NCBI GenBank assembly: GCA_016197365.1
Contig: JACPVS010000006.1
Coordinates: 248,001-312,000 of the forward strand
Origin: Mycolicibacterium cosmeticum
GTDB lineage: Bacteria; Actinomycetota; Actinomycetes; Mycobacteriales; Mycobacteriaceae
Direction of reading: 5' to 3'
Length of the DNA: 64,000 nucleotides
Positions 26,873 through 35,664 of the stretch are shown piece by piece. Position 1 is the stretch's first letter, and every line of letters begins with the position of its first letter. Under the pieces are notes generated by a model. It saw only the letters and a list, made by a program, of their open reading frames with translations, was not told the DNA's origin and ran no database searches. The translations under genes were made by a program, and so were the position numbers.

Positions 26873-27235
26873 GTGAGCGATATCATCACCCGACTGATGG
26901 AAGCCAACCTGCTGGGCGTGTTCGACCAGCGCGATCCGCAGCGCCGCGCCGCGGCCATCGCCGAAACCTATGCGGCCGCCGTGCAATGGATCGACGACGA
27001 GGGCGTCGCCACCGGCCACGAAGAATTGGACGCCAAGGCCGCCGAGCTGCAGGAAAAGCTGCCCGGGCTGCACTTCGTGAAAGCCGGCCCGGTGCGTCAG
27101 ACCCGCGGCCTGGGATTCCTGGCCTGGGAGGTACACACCCCGGACGACACCGCGGTGGCGTCGGGCTTCGATGTCGCGGAGATCATCGACGACCGCATCG
27201 CCAGGATGTGGACGGTACTCAACGCACCGGAATAG
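26873..27235 (+). CDS. SnoaL/NTF2-like small protein
   Basis: 120 residues from GTG 26873 with GAGGAG upstream. The sequence MSDIITRLMEANLLGVFDQR, then AIAETYAAAVQWID, GHEELDAKAAELQEKLPGL and a final FDVAEIIDDRIARMWTVLN follows the NTF2-like/SnoaL polyketide-cyclase fold: helices first, then curved strands ending IxxMWxxLN. Such proteins bind or isomerise small hydrophobic molecules. It is the first of two genes after the MarR regulator, each with its own palindrome, so it is probably induced by the MarR ligand. Confidence 0.82.
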   Translation: MSDIITRLMEANLLGVFDQRDPQRRAAAIAETYAAAVQWIDDEGVATGHEELDAKAAELQEKLPGLHFVKAGPVRQTRGLGFLAWEVHTPDDTAVASGFDVAEIIDDRIARMWTVLNAPE

Positions 27236-27250
27236 GTGATGTATCACCTA
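27233..27250. promoter_or_regulatory. Candidate MarR operator 2
   Basis: TAGGTGATGTATCACCTA: perfect 8-base arms around GT, beginning at the stop codon of the NTF2-like gene and 45 bases before the SDR gene. Confidence 0.65.
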
Positions 27251-27294
27251 TGTTGTAGCGGGCGGACCACACAAGCACAGACAGGACAACGATC

Positions 27295-28035
27295 ATGGGA
27301 CAACTCGACGGCAAGACAGCACTGGTCACGGGCGGCACCTCGGGCATCGGCCTGGCCACCGCCAAGCGCCTCGCCGATGAAGGCGCCTACGTCTTCATCA
27401 CCGGACGCGACCAAACCCGGCTCGATGAGGCCGCCGCCTCCATCGGCGCCCACGGTGTCCAGAGCGACATCAGCAAGCTCGAAGAACTCGACATCCTGGC
27501 CGCCGACATCGCGAAACACGGAAAGGGCCTCGACATCGTCTTCGCCAACGCCGGCGGCGGCGACTTCGCCACCCTCGCCGACGTCACCATCGAGCACTAC
27601 CGGGACAACTTCGACCGCAACGTCGCCGGCACCGTGTTCACCGTGCAGAAGACGCTGCCACTGCTCAACGACGGCGCCTCGATCGTGCTCGCCGGATCGA
27701 CCGCAGCCTCCGAAGGCGTACCGGCATTCGGGCTGTACGCCGCGTCCAAGGCGGCCATCCGCTCGCTCGGGCGCACCTGGGCCGCCGAACTGGCCGACCG
27801 CAACATCCGGGTCAACACCATCGTGCCCGGACCGATCGAAACCCCCGGACTGACCGGCCTGGCCCCCGCCGACCAGAAGCAGGACCTGCTCGACGGCATG
27901 GCCGCGCAGGTGCCGATGAAGCGACTGGGCCGCCCGGAGGAGATCGCCTCGGCCGTCCTGTTCCTGGCCTCGGATCAGAGCAGCTTCATGACCGGTGCCG
28001 AACTGCCCGTCGACGGCGGACAGATTCAGCTCTGA
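27295..28035 (+). CDS. Short-chain dehydrogenase/reductase
   Basis: 246 residues. Classical SDR features are all present: TGGTSGIG (cofactor, residues about 12-19), NAGG (about 88), the catalytic Ser in IVLAGSTAASE, YAASK (catalytic Tyr-Lys, about 150-154) and a PGPIETPGL loop. The residue after the second strand is in ITGRDQ, with Arg following, which favours NADP(H). It should oxidise or reduce a small alcohol/ketone. It is the second gene of the MarR-linked group, with a perfect palindrome upstream. Confidence 0.92.
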   Translation: MGQLDGKTALVTGGTSGIGLATAKRLADEGAYVFITGRDQTRLDEAAASIGAHGVQSDISKLEELDILAADIAKHGKGLDIVFANAGGGDFATLADVTIEHYRDNFDRNVAGTVFTVQKTLPLLNDGASIVLAGSTAASEGVPAFGLYAASKAAIRSLGRTWAAELADRNIRVNTIVPGPIETPGLTGLAPADQKQDLLDGMAAQVPMKRLGRPEEIASAVLFLASDQSSFMTGAELPVDGGQIQL

Positions 28036-28090
28036 GCACGTTCGGGTAGGCAATTACTCTAGGCGCCCACTCCCCCGTCGGAGACTCTCA

Positions 28091-28116
28091 GTTCGGGCCC
28101 GGTCATCGGGCCGAAC
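28091..28116 (+). terminator. Strong hairpin between SDR and membrane protein genes
   Basis: GTTCGG-G-CCCG pairs with CGGG-CCGAAC around a GTCAT loop (one bulged base). It lies 56 bases after the SDR stop and 15 bases before the next start. There is no T run, so it could be a terminator of the SDR unit or a leader structure of the next gene. Confidence 0.45.
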
Positions 28117-28130
28117 GGGGAGGGGACGCG

Positions 28131-28631
28131 ATGCCGCGGGACCGGCGGGCCAAGGCGATCGAGTGGATCCGCCGCTATCTGCCACTGGAACTCGCGGGCT
28201 GGGTCGGCGAGCTCGGGTCGGCGTGGATCGCCTACGCGCTGACCGACTCTCTGGCCGTCGCGGCCGTCGTGGCCACTATGGGCTCCGCGGTGTCCTACTA
28301 CATTCCGGCCTACATCAACGCCGTCCGGTGGAGCTGGCCGACACTGCCGCCGGGCAGCCGGCGGTCCAAGCTGGCGATGAGCAATCTGCTCGCGATCCGC
28401 AGCATCACCGTCGAGTTCGGCGCCGCCGAAGCGCTCGACAGCGTCTTCCTGCGTCCGGTGTTGTATTACGCCGCACCGGTATTGCTCGGCAACGTGTGGC
28501 TGGGCTGGGTTGTCGGCGGATTCGCGGCCGACGCCATCTTCTACATCTGCACCATCTTCTGCTACGAGCGATTCGGCCGGTGGCTCGCTCGCCCCGGCGC
28601 CGTCAATGAGCCCGAACCGGTGCTGCAGTGA
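28131..28631 (+). CDS. Small integral membrane protein, unknown function
   Basis: 166 residues, MPRDRRAKAIEWIRRYLPLE and on, with GGGGAGGGG just upstream of ATG. About four membrane segments are visible: ELAGWVGELGSAWIAYALT, then AVVATMGSAVSYYIPAYI, then VLYYAAPVLLGNVWLGWVVG, then FAADAIFYICTIFCYERF. A positively charged loop (PPGSRRSKLAMSNLL) lies between the second and third. This fits no family I can name with certainty. It converges with the transglutaminase gene. Confidence 0.7.
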   Translation: MPRDRRAKAIEWIRRYLPLELAGWVGELGSAWIAYALTDSLAVAAVVATMGSAVSYYIPAYINAVRWSWPTLPPGSRRSKLAMSNLLAIRSITVEFGAAEALDSVFLRPVLYYAAPVLLGNVWLGWVVGGFAADAIFYICTIFCYERFGRWLARPGAVNEPEPVLQ

Positions 28632-28637
28632 GACAGC

Positions 28638-29444
28638 TCAGCCGACCTCGTCGGTCCACACCCGAAAGCCCGTCAAGGTGTTGGCGCCGAACGCATTGCT
28701 GAGCGCAACGTCCGCGGCGTCGCGGCCACGGGCGATCAGCACCCGGCCGATGCGCGGCGTGTTGTTGCGCGCATCGAAGGTATGCCACTGCCCGTCGAGG
28801 AACACCTCGAACCAGGCGGCGAAATCCATCGGACCGTACGGCGGCGGCATTCCGATATCGCCCAGATAGCCGGTGCAGTAGCGGGTCGGGATGTTCATGC
28901 ACCGGCAGAACGTGACGGCCAGATGCGTGAAATCCCGGCACACCCCGACCCGTCCGTTGAACGCCTCCAACGCGGTGCGGGTGTTGTCCGCCTGCTCGTA
29001 GTCGAAGGTGATGTGCCGGTGGACGTAGTCACAGATCGCCTGCACGCGGTCCCAGCCGGTGGGGGTCTGCCCGAACAGATCCCAGGCCGTCTGGGACAGC
29101 CGGTCGGTATCGCAGTAGCGGCTGCCGAGCAGGAAGATCAACGTCTCGTCGGGCAGATCCTCCACCGCCGTTTGACGTGCCGCGGGAACCAGCACGTCGG
29201 GCAGACCGCTGTCGGAGACGGTCGCATCGGCGCTGACCACCGTGCGCCCGGTCGGGGCGACGATGCGAGTGCACCAATTGCCGAAGTCGTCGCGGTAGGC
29301 CTTCATCGGCACCGGCGGGTCAGCGATCAGGACGTCACGGCCAATGAGATCCGACACTCGGGTGTAGTGCACGTTGAGGTTGAAGATCATCGGGGTGGGT
29401 TTGGGGCACTCGAAGATCATCTCGAAACCGACGTTGATTTTCAT
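28638..29444 (-). CDS. Transglutaminase-like cysteine protease-fold protein
   Basis: 268 residues. An N-terminal beta domain (about 1-100) is followed by the transglutaminase-like core: GRVGVCRDFTHLAVTFCR with the catalytic Cys, then the His in the strand FEVFLDGQWHTFDARNN, then the Asp of that strand. This is the layout of bacterial transglutaminase-like family proteins found beside Anbu protease genes. Proteolysis or amide chemistry is expected; the true substrate is unknown. It lies in one direction with the N-formylglutamate amidohydrolase-like and Anbu genes, at small spacings, as one probable operon. Confidence 0.85.
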   Translation of the reverse strand: MKINVGFEMIFECPKPTPMIFNLNVHYTRVSDLIGRDVLIADPPVPMKAYRDDFGNWCTRIVAPTGRTVVSADATVSDSGLPDVLVPAARQTAVEDLPDETLIFLLGSRYCDTDRLSQTAWDLFGQTPTGWDRVQAICDYVHRHITFDYEQADNTRTALEAFNGRVGVCRDFTHLAVTFCRCMNIPTRYCTGYLGDIGMPPPYGPMDFAAWFEVFLDGQWHTFDARNNTPRIGRVLIARGRDAADVALSNAFGANTLTGFRVWTDEVG

Positions 29445-29454
29445 GATTGTCTCG

Positions 29455-30159
29455 CTATCTCTGACTTTGGTTCTCGCAAAGGGATTCGATCAACACGCGG
29501 CGCAGCGCCGACCAGGGCCGGCCGCCGGCGAGGACGAAGCGCTGATTCACTTCCACTTCGATGCCGGCATACACGTTGGGCGGGAAGCATTGCCGCAGAT
29601 GCGACGTGAGCCCGTCGGCCTTCCCGGCATACGGGTAGTTGCGGCGCACACGCAACGCCGGATTCCGGGAGGCCAACGTTTTCTTCCACCGCGCGCTGGT
29701 CTCGACCTCCAGATGCCGGCGGGGGTCGTAGAGCAGACCGACGTCCGCGGCGCGCACCACGCCGTCCAGTTCAGGGGTGAAACTGTGCGAGGCGATGTGG
29801 ATCACTCGTTGTCCACCGGACACAGCCTGCGCGACAAGTCTTTCGACCTTGTCTCGGTGCGGCCGGTAGTGCTCGGCGATGATCTGCGCCTTGGTCGCCA
29901 CGGGCAGCACGCGGGTCACCGCTGAGAACACCTGCGGATGACCGATCGAACGATTGAGATCGATGAGTAGCCGACTGGTGGTCGAGGCGACCAGTGGCGC
30001 CTGGTACGCGGTGGCCAGGGCCTCGGCCATCACCAAGGCGCCGGGATCCCACCCGCGGTGCGTCTGCAACAAGGCCCGGTGCGCGCGGAACAACCCGCGA
30101 AATGGCGGAGGGATGCGGTTACCCCCGTGCTCACAGGTGATCAGAACGAACTCCGTCAT
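29455..30159 (-). CDS. N-formylglutamate amidohydrolase family protein
   Basis: 234 residues from ATG 30159 (an in-frame GTG lies two codons earlier). The family motifs are visible: LITCEHGGNRIPP at the start, HRGWDPGA, DLNRS, then VIHIASHSFTP with the metal-site His, and DVGLLYDPRR. The family hydrolyses N-formylglutamate in histidine breakdown, but many members occur outside that pathway, and no hut genes are here. The link to transglutaminase and Anbu suggests a role in peptide or amide turnover. Only six bases separate it from the Anbu stop. Confidence 0.85.
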   Translation of the reverse strand: MTEFVLITCEHGGNRIPPPFRGLFRAHRALLQTHRGWDPGALVMAEALATAYQAPLVASTTSRLLIDLNRSIGHPQVFSAVTRVLPVATKAQIIAEHYRPHRDKVERLVAQAVSGGQRVIHIASHSFTPELDGVVRAADVGLLYDPRRHLEVETSARWKKTLASRNPALRVRRNYPYAGKADGLTSHLRQCFPPNVYAGIEVEVNQRFVLAGGRPWSALRRVLIESLCENQSQR

Positions 30160-30165
30160 CGCCAC

Positions 30166-30894
30166 TCACTCCCAACGAAGCTCGGGCAGCTTACTGAAGA
30201 CCGCCCGGGTGCCTTCACCCCACGCCTCACCGACAGCGGTGAAGTACGGATCGCCGTCGTCGAAACGGCGCCGGCGCACGCTCAGGCTGTCCCGCTCGTA
30301 GCTGATGAAGTCGATCGGCATGCCCACGGACAGATTGCTACGCATGGTCGAATCGAAAGACACCAGAACGCATTTCGTGGCATCGGACAGGGAGGTGTCC
30401 GGCGCGAGGACGCGGTCGAGGATCGGCTTGCCGTACTTGGTCTCGCCGGTCTGCAAGAACAACGTGTCCGCACCGGCCTCGATGAAGTTACCTTCGGCGT
30501 AGATGCGAAACAGCCGCATCGGTTCACCGGCCAGCTGCCCGCCGACGATGAACGACGCGTTGAATCCGGTCGCGTTGCCGTTCAGGTACTTCGCGTCGCG
30601 GTTCTCGGTCTCGCGCATCGCATCCGAGACCAGCCGGACCACATCGAACATCGTGGCGGCGCCGTGCAGATTGCCGGCCGACGCGCCGTCGGCGCAGCGC
30701 TGGGTCAAGATGCTGATGACGGCCTGGGTGCCGGCCAGATTGCCGGAGCTGAGCAGCACGATGACGCGGTTTCCGGGGTTCTCGAACACCGTCATCTTGC
30801 AGAACTTGGCGACATTGTCCACGCCCGCATTGGTGCGGGAATCAGCGGCGAAGATGAGCCCGTCGGTGAGCATGACGCCGATGCAGTAGGTCAC
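30166..30894 (-). CDS. Proteasome-type protease (Anbu family)
   Basis: 242 residues. The frame is open far upstream (31074), but GTG 30894 gives MTYCIGVMLTDGLIFAADSR, the normal Anbu start, with AGG at good spacing. Thr2 is the expected N-terminal nucleophile after Met removal. The motifs AADSRTNAG and VIVLLSSGNLAGTQAVI, then ASFIVGGQ and ILDRVL, are those of Anbu, the ancestral beta subunit related to HslV and the 20S proteasome. It probably forms an open ring or helix assembly. The neighbours (transglutaminase-like, N-formylglutamate amidohydrolase-like) fit the known Anbu gene association; the alpha-E and ATP-grasp genes of that association are not in this window. Confidence 0.9.
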   Translation of the reverse strand: MTYCIGVMLTDGLIFAADSRTNAGVDNVAKFCKMTVFENPGNRVIVLLSSGNLAGTQAVISILTQRCADGASAGNLHGAATMFDVVRLVSDAMRETENRDAKYLNGNATGFNASFIVGGQLAGEPMRLFRIYAEGNFIEAGADTLFLQTGETKYGKPILDRVLAPDTSLSDATKCVLVSFDSTMRSNLSVGMPIDFISYERDSLSVRRRRFDDGDPYFTAVGEAWGEGTRAVFSKLPELRWE

Positions 30895-31045
30895 CAGAAA
30901 CACCTGCTGCGCATGCCGATTCCCCGCTTCGTAAGAACGGGTTGATCTGACTCGTGGCAGACGCAGGCGTGAACCCGACGAGGTGTTGCCCCGCCCGAAC
31001 GCCCTTGATGCCTCGACTGTACGCCGAACGCCGAGCACGCGCCTG

Positions 31046-32686
31046 TCAGACGTCGACGGCGTAGATCCGTGCATCCCAGGCCGACAGCTCGACTGCCGTG
31101 GATGTCAGCTTCGGCGGCGTGCCGGCTACGTTGGCGAGCAGCAGTTCAGCGGATGCCCACGCGGGGCCGATATCGATCGTCCGTGGGGTACGTCCGCAGT
31201 TGGCTATCACCAGCAGCTTCTGATCCACGGTGGCCCGGGTGTACGCCCAGATCTGCGGGTCGTCGTCCATCAGTGGGGTGAAGTCACCGTCGACCAATAC
31301 GCGCAGTTCGTGGCGGAGCCGGGTGAGGGTGCGGTAGTGCGCGAGCACCGAATCGGTTGCGGCCGTTTGCATGGCGACGTTGAGCCAGTCGTGGTTCGGG
31401 TTGACCGGCAGCCACGGCACCCCGGAGGTGAAGCCGGCGTGGGGTCCGGCATCCCATTGCATCGGGGTGCGCGCGTTGTCGCGGCTCATCTTCGCCAACC
31501 CGGGTCCTGGGTCGGCGTGGTCCTTGAGGTAGTTGACCGATTCGATATCGGCGTACTCCTGTGGAAACCGGAACGGGTAGTTGGTCATTCCGATTTCTTC
31601 GCCCTGGTAGACGAACGGGGTACCGCGCATCCCGTGCAGCACGGTGGCCAGCGCCGTGGCCGATGCGGCCCAGTAATCGGGGTGGTCATCCCCGAACCGG
31701 CTGACGACGCGCGGTTGGTCATGGTTGTTCCAATACAGGCTGTTCCACCCAGTATCCGCCAGCGCGGCCTGCCACCGGTGCATGATCTGCTTCAGGGCAA
31801 CCAGATCCAGCCCGATATCGTCGAACTTGTCCGCCGGGCTCTGGTCGACGGCCATGTGCTCGAACTGGAACACCATGTCCAGCTCACCCCGCGCCGGGTC
31901 GGTGTAGAGCCGCGCCTCATCGGTTGTCACGCCGGGCATTTCGCCGATGGTGAGGAAGTCGCCGGCGCGGCCGCCGAAGACCGCCTCGGTCAGCTCGGAC
32001 AAATATTCGTGCACGTGCGGCCCGGCAACGAAATTGTGTGGGGCGACGGCGTCCGGCAGCCCGTCCGCTTTGGAGACGAAGTTGATGACGTCCATCCGGA
32101 ATCCGTCCACACCGCGGTCCAACCACCACACCATGATGTCCCGCACCGCTTGCCGAACCTGCGGGTTCGCCCAGTTCAGGTCGGGCTGCTTACGGTCGAA
32201 CAGGTGCAGGTAGTACTGCTCGCTGACCGCGTCCCACTGCCAGGCCGGCCCGGAGAAGAACGACTCCCAGTTGTTCGGCACCGCACCGGTACGTGCCTCG
32301 CGCCAGATATACCAATCCCGCTTGGGGTTTTCCCGTGCCGAACGTGACTCGACGAACCACGGGTGCTCGTCGGAGGTGTGGTTGACCACCAGGTCCATCA
32401 CCAGCCTCATCCCGAGGGTGTGCACCTTGCCGATCAGCGCGTCGAAATCGGCGAGGGTGCCGAACGACGGATCGACATCGCGGTAATCGCTGATGTCGTA
32501 ACCGTTGTCGGCTTGCGGTGACCGGTAAATCGGGGACAACCAGAGGACATCGACCCCGAGGGCGTACAGATGATCCAGCCGTTCGAGGATCCCGGCCAGA
32601 TCACCGATCCCGTCACCGTTGGAATCGGCGAAGCTGCGGGGGTAGATCTGGTACACGACAGCGGTTTTCCACCACGCTTCGGTCAT
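31046..32686 (-). CDS. GH13 alpha-glucosidase (oligo-1,6-glucosidase-like)
   Basis: 546 residues. GH13 conserved regions: DLVVNHTSDEHPWF (region I), GFRMDVINFVSK with the nucleophile Asp (II), FLTIGEMPG with the acid/base Glu (III), and YWNNHDQPRVVSRFGD with the third Asp (IV). The N-terminal YQIYPRSFADSNGDGIGDL is the usual start of the alpha-glucosidase subgroup that cuts alpha-1,6, alpha-1,4 or trehalose-type glucosides. There is no signal peptide, so it is cytoplasmic. It overlaps the GT4 gene upstream by four bases (ATGA), so the two are co-translated, suggesting linked synthesis and trimming of an alpha-glucoside. Confidence 0.92.
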   Translation of the reverse strand: MTEAWWKTAVVYQIYPRSFADSNGDGIGDLAGILERLDHLYALGVDVLWLSPIYRSPQADNGYDISDYRDVDPSFGTLADFDALIGKVHTLGMRLVMDLVVNHTSDEHPWFVESRSARENPKRDWYIWREARTGAVPNNWESFFSGPAWQWDAVSEQYYLHLFDRKQPDLNWANPQVRQAVRDIMVWWLDRGVDGFRMDVINFVSKADGLPDAVAPHNFVAGPHVHEYLSELTEAVFGGRAGDFLTIGEMPGVTTDEARLYTDPARGELDMVFQFEHMAVDQSPADKFDDIGLDLVALKQIMHRWQAALADTGWNSLYWNNHDQPRVVSRFGDDHPDYWAASATALATVLHGMRGTPFVYQGEEIGMTNYPFRFPQEYADIESVNYLKDHADPGPGLAKMSRDNARTPMQWDAGPHAGFTSGVPWLPVNPNHDWLNVAMQTAATDSVLAHYRTLTRLRHELRVLVDGDFTPLMDDDPQIWAYTRATVDQKLLVIANCGRTPRTIDIGPAWASAELLLANVAGTPPKLTSTAVELSAWDARIYAVDV

Positions 32687-33687
32687 GCCGAGTGGCCGAT
32701 GACACCACGGTAGACGTCGACGTACTTGTCGACCATCGCCGGCACCGAGAAGCGGGCCGAGGCGTGGGCGGCGATGGTGGGGCGGTCGAGGCCGCCTGCC
32801 GCTGCGACGGCCGCCACCGCGGCATCGGTGTCGGTGACGAGGAAGCCGGTATGGCCGTGTTCGATCAGTTCACCCATCGATCCTCTGTCGTGCGCGATCA
32901 CCGGCGTGCCGCAGGCCATGGATTCGACGACGCTGTAGCCGAACGGCTCGTCGAAGTCGATCAGGTGCAGCAGGGCATGCGCGCCGCCCAGGACGTCGGC
33001 ACGCCGGGCGGCGTCCACCGGACCGAGGTAGCGCACCTGGTCACCGTCGAGGTGCGGTGCCACCGCATCACGAAAATAGTTCTCGTCCTGGATGATTCCG
33101 GCGATGTTGAGCCGGCGACCGCAACGGCGGGCCACCTCGATGGCGTGCGCGGTGCCCTTGTCCGGATGGATCCGGCCGAAGAACAACAAGTGCTCACCCG
33201 GGCTCGGGTGCACCGCGAACTGGGCGATATCGATGCCATGGTGAATGGTGGCGGCATAGTGCAGTGCCGGATGCCGATCGGCATCACTGATCGACACGTA
33301 CGCGCCGGCGCTGTCATAGCGTTCGTAGACGGGGACGATCTTTTCCGACGAGAACCCGTGAATGGTCGTGACGACCGGCGTACGGACCAGACTGCTGTAG
33401 GTGAGCGGCAGGAAGTCGAATCCGTTGTGGATGATGTCGAATTCCCCGGCACGTTCGAAGACCGACGCGATGTGCAGACATTCGGCGACCTTGGCGTCGA
33501 TGGTGGTGTCCTCCGACCAGCCGGTCGGGGCCGTCGCGTGCAACTGCGCAGCGGTGATCGAGTCGGCTGTCGCGAACAACGTCACCTGATGCCCGGCGGC
33601 CACCAATCCCTCGGTGAGCAACGACGCGAACTGCTCCCATGGCCCGTAGTGCCGTGGTGGGGTTCGCCAGGCGATCGGCGACAGCAC
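32683..33687 (-). CDS. GT4-family glycosyltransferase
   Basis: 334 residues from GTG 33687; an in-frame stop lies 54 bases upstream and no ATG is available. GT-B fold: the N-terminal domain opens with VLSPIAWRTPPRHYGPWEQF (a Gly-loop of the sugar-transfer domain). The C-terminal domain has LLFFGRIHPDKGTAHAIEVA and the donor-site motif DEPFGYSVVESMACGTPVIA, whose two Glu residues are spaced as in GT4 enzymes. Substrate not indicated. The four-base overlap with the GH13 gene shows a two-gene unit. Confidence 0.88.
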   Translation of the reverse strand: MLSPIAWRTPPRHYGPWEQFASLLTEGLVAAGHQVTLFATADSITAAQLHATAPTGWSEDTTIDAKVAECLHIASVFERAGEFDIIHNGFDFLPLTYSSLVRTPVVTTIHGFSSEKIVPVYERYDSAGAYVSISDADRHPALHYAATIHHGIDIAQFAVHPSPGEHLLFFGRIHPDKGTAHAIEVARRCGRRLNIAGIIQDENYFRDAVAPHLDGDQVRYLGPVDAARRADVLGGAHALLHLIDFDEPFGYSVVESMACGTPVIAHDRGSMGELIEHGHTGFLVTDTDAAVAAVAAAGGLDRPTIAAHASARFSVPAMVDKYVDVYRGVIGHSA

Positions 33688-33747
33688 GGCGACGCGGAGA
33701 TGCTCGCCGCTCTCGGAAGTGGTGATGGTCTGAGCCTACGCCCGCCG

Positions 33748-35587
33748 TCACACCTCGGCTGGGATCGCCCGGACGGCTCCTCTGTCGGTCGAGGTGGCCA
33801 GCAGCGCGTATGCGCGCAGTGCCACCGAGACGGGTCTGTTCCGGTCCCGCGGCCGGTAACGCTCGTTCAATTCGGTGCGCCGACGGTCGAGCTCGTCGTG
33901 CGTCACGTCGAGAGTGATTGCCCGCGAGGCGATGTCGATGACGATCCGGTCACCGTCGCGCACCAACGCGATGGGACCACCCGCGGCGGCCTCCGGTGAC
34001 ACGTGCCCGATCGAGAGGCCGGAGCTCCCGCCGGAGAACCGGCCATCGGTGACCAGCGCACACACCTTGCCCAGGCCCCGTCCTTTCAGGAAGGACGTGG
34101 GATAGAGCATTTCCTGCATACCCGGACCACCCCTCGGGCCCTCGTACCGGACCACCAGCACGTCGCCCGCGGCGACGCGGCCGCCGAGGATTGCGTCGAC
34201 CGCCTGCTCCTGCGATTCGACCACCACCGCGGGACCTTCGAAGGTGAGTGCGCCGGGGTCCACGCCGGCGGTCTTGACGACGGCACCGTCGGGCGCGAGG
34301 TTCCCGGTGAGCACGGCCAACCCGCCGTCAGGTGAATAGGCATGGGCGACATCACGAATGCAGCCGTGTGCGGCGTCGACGTCCAGGCTTTCCCAGCGTT
34401 CGGACTGCGAGAACGCGGTCGCGCTGCGACGTCCACCGGGTGCGGCGTGGAACAGTTCGACAGCTTCCGCACACGCACCGGGACCCCGAATGTCCCAGTC
34501 GTGCAACCAATCATCGAGCGTGGCGGCATGGATGGAATGCACATCTTTGGCCAGCAGCCCGGCGCGGTGCAGTTCGCCGAGGATCGCGGGGATGCCGCCG
34601 GCCCGGTGCACGTCCTCCATCAGGTAAGCCCCGTTGGGCGCCACCTTGCAGAGGCACGGCACCCGGCGGGAGATCTCGTCGATCTCACCGAGTACGAAGT
34701 CCAACTCGGCCTCGTGTGCGGCGGCCATCAGGTGCAGGACGGTATTGGTGGACCCGCCCATCGCGACGTCCATCGCCATCGCATTCTCGAACGCCGGGCG
34801 CGACGCGATGGCCCGCGGCAACACCGACACGTCACCGTGGTCGTAGTACCGGGTGGTGATGTCGATGACGGCGGCACCGGCCTTCTCGTACAGGGCGCGC
34901 CGCGCGGTGTGGGTGGCCAGCACCGAGCCGTTGCCGGGCAGCGCCAAGCCGAGCGCCTCGACCAGACAGTTCATGGAGTTCGCGGTGAACATGCCCGAAC
35001 ACGACCCGCACGTCGGGCAGGCGGCTTCCTCGATCCGGGACAGGTCCTCATCGGAGATGTTTGGGTCGGCGGCACCGGCCATCGGGTCGATCAGGTGCAG
35101 ACCGGTGCGCACCCGGCCGTCGACCAGCGTCGCGCGACCGCCCTCCATCGGGCCGCCGGAGACGAACACCGTCGGGATGTTCAGCCGCAGCGCGGCCATC
35201 AGCATGCCCGGAGTGATCTTGTCGCAGTTGGAGATGCACACCAGCGCATCGGCCTTGTGCGCCTCGACCATGTACTCGACCGAGTCGGCGATCAGATCGC
35301 GCGACGGCAGCGAGTACAGCATGCCGCTGTGCCCCATGGCGATTCCGTCGTCGACGGCGATGGTGTTGAACTCACGCGGGATTCCACCCGCCTGCTTGAT
35401 GGCCTCAGACACGATGCGCCCGACCGGTTGCAGGTGCGTGTGCCCGGGGACGAACTCGGTGAAGCTGTTGGCCACCGCCACGATGGGCTTGCCGAAGTCC
35501 TCGCGGGCGACGCCGGCCGCGCGCAGCAGGGCGCGCGCCGGCCATGTTGCGGCCATGGGTGACGGTGCGGGAACGCAGCGGGATCAT
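33748..35587 (-). pseudogene. ilvD: Dihydroxy-acid dehydratase, 5' end out of frame
   Basis: Converts 2,3-dihydroxy acids to 2-oxo acids in valine/isoleucine synthesis, using an Fe-S cluster. The body (602 codons from an ATG at 35556) is complete: [36 protein letters not shown] and a normal C-terminus. It is closest to the long E. coli type rather than the shorter mycobacterial IlvD. The conserved N-terminus [15 protein letters not shown] is found only in another frame, from about 35587. A loss of two bases in the GCGCGCGC run at 35529-35539 would explain this. Translation from 35556 would give a protein with an altered, roughly 10-residue-shorter N-terminus and no good ribosome site. A second, canonical ilvD elsewhere in the genome would explain tolerance; otherwise suspect the assembly. 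Confidence 0.85.
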
Positions 35588-35634
35588 GCCTCCACTGTCG
35601 GGCGTAGGCCGCACGCTGGGAAGACGCCGCCAAC

Positions 35635-35655
35635 ACTAGTAGTGGCAGTACTAGT
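35635..35655. promoter_or_regulatory. Perfect 7-7-7 inverted repeat, probable operator
   Basis: ACTAGTA and TACTAGT flank a 7-base centre (GTGGCAG). It lies ten bases before the GTG of the MmyB-like regulator and about 50 bases from the ilvD 5' end, in the divergent promoter. Autoregulation by the regulator is the simplest reading. Confidence 0.65.
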
Positions 35656-35664
35656 CTTGAGCGC

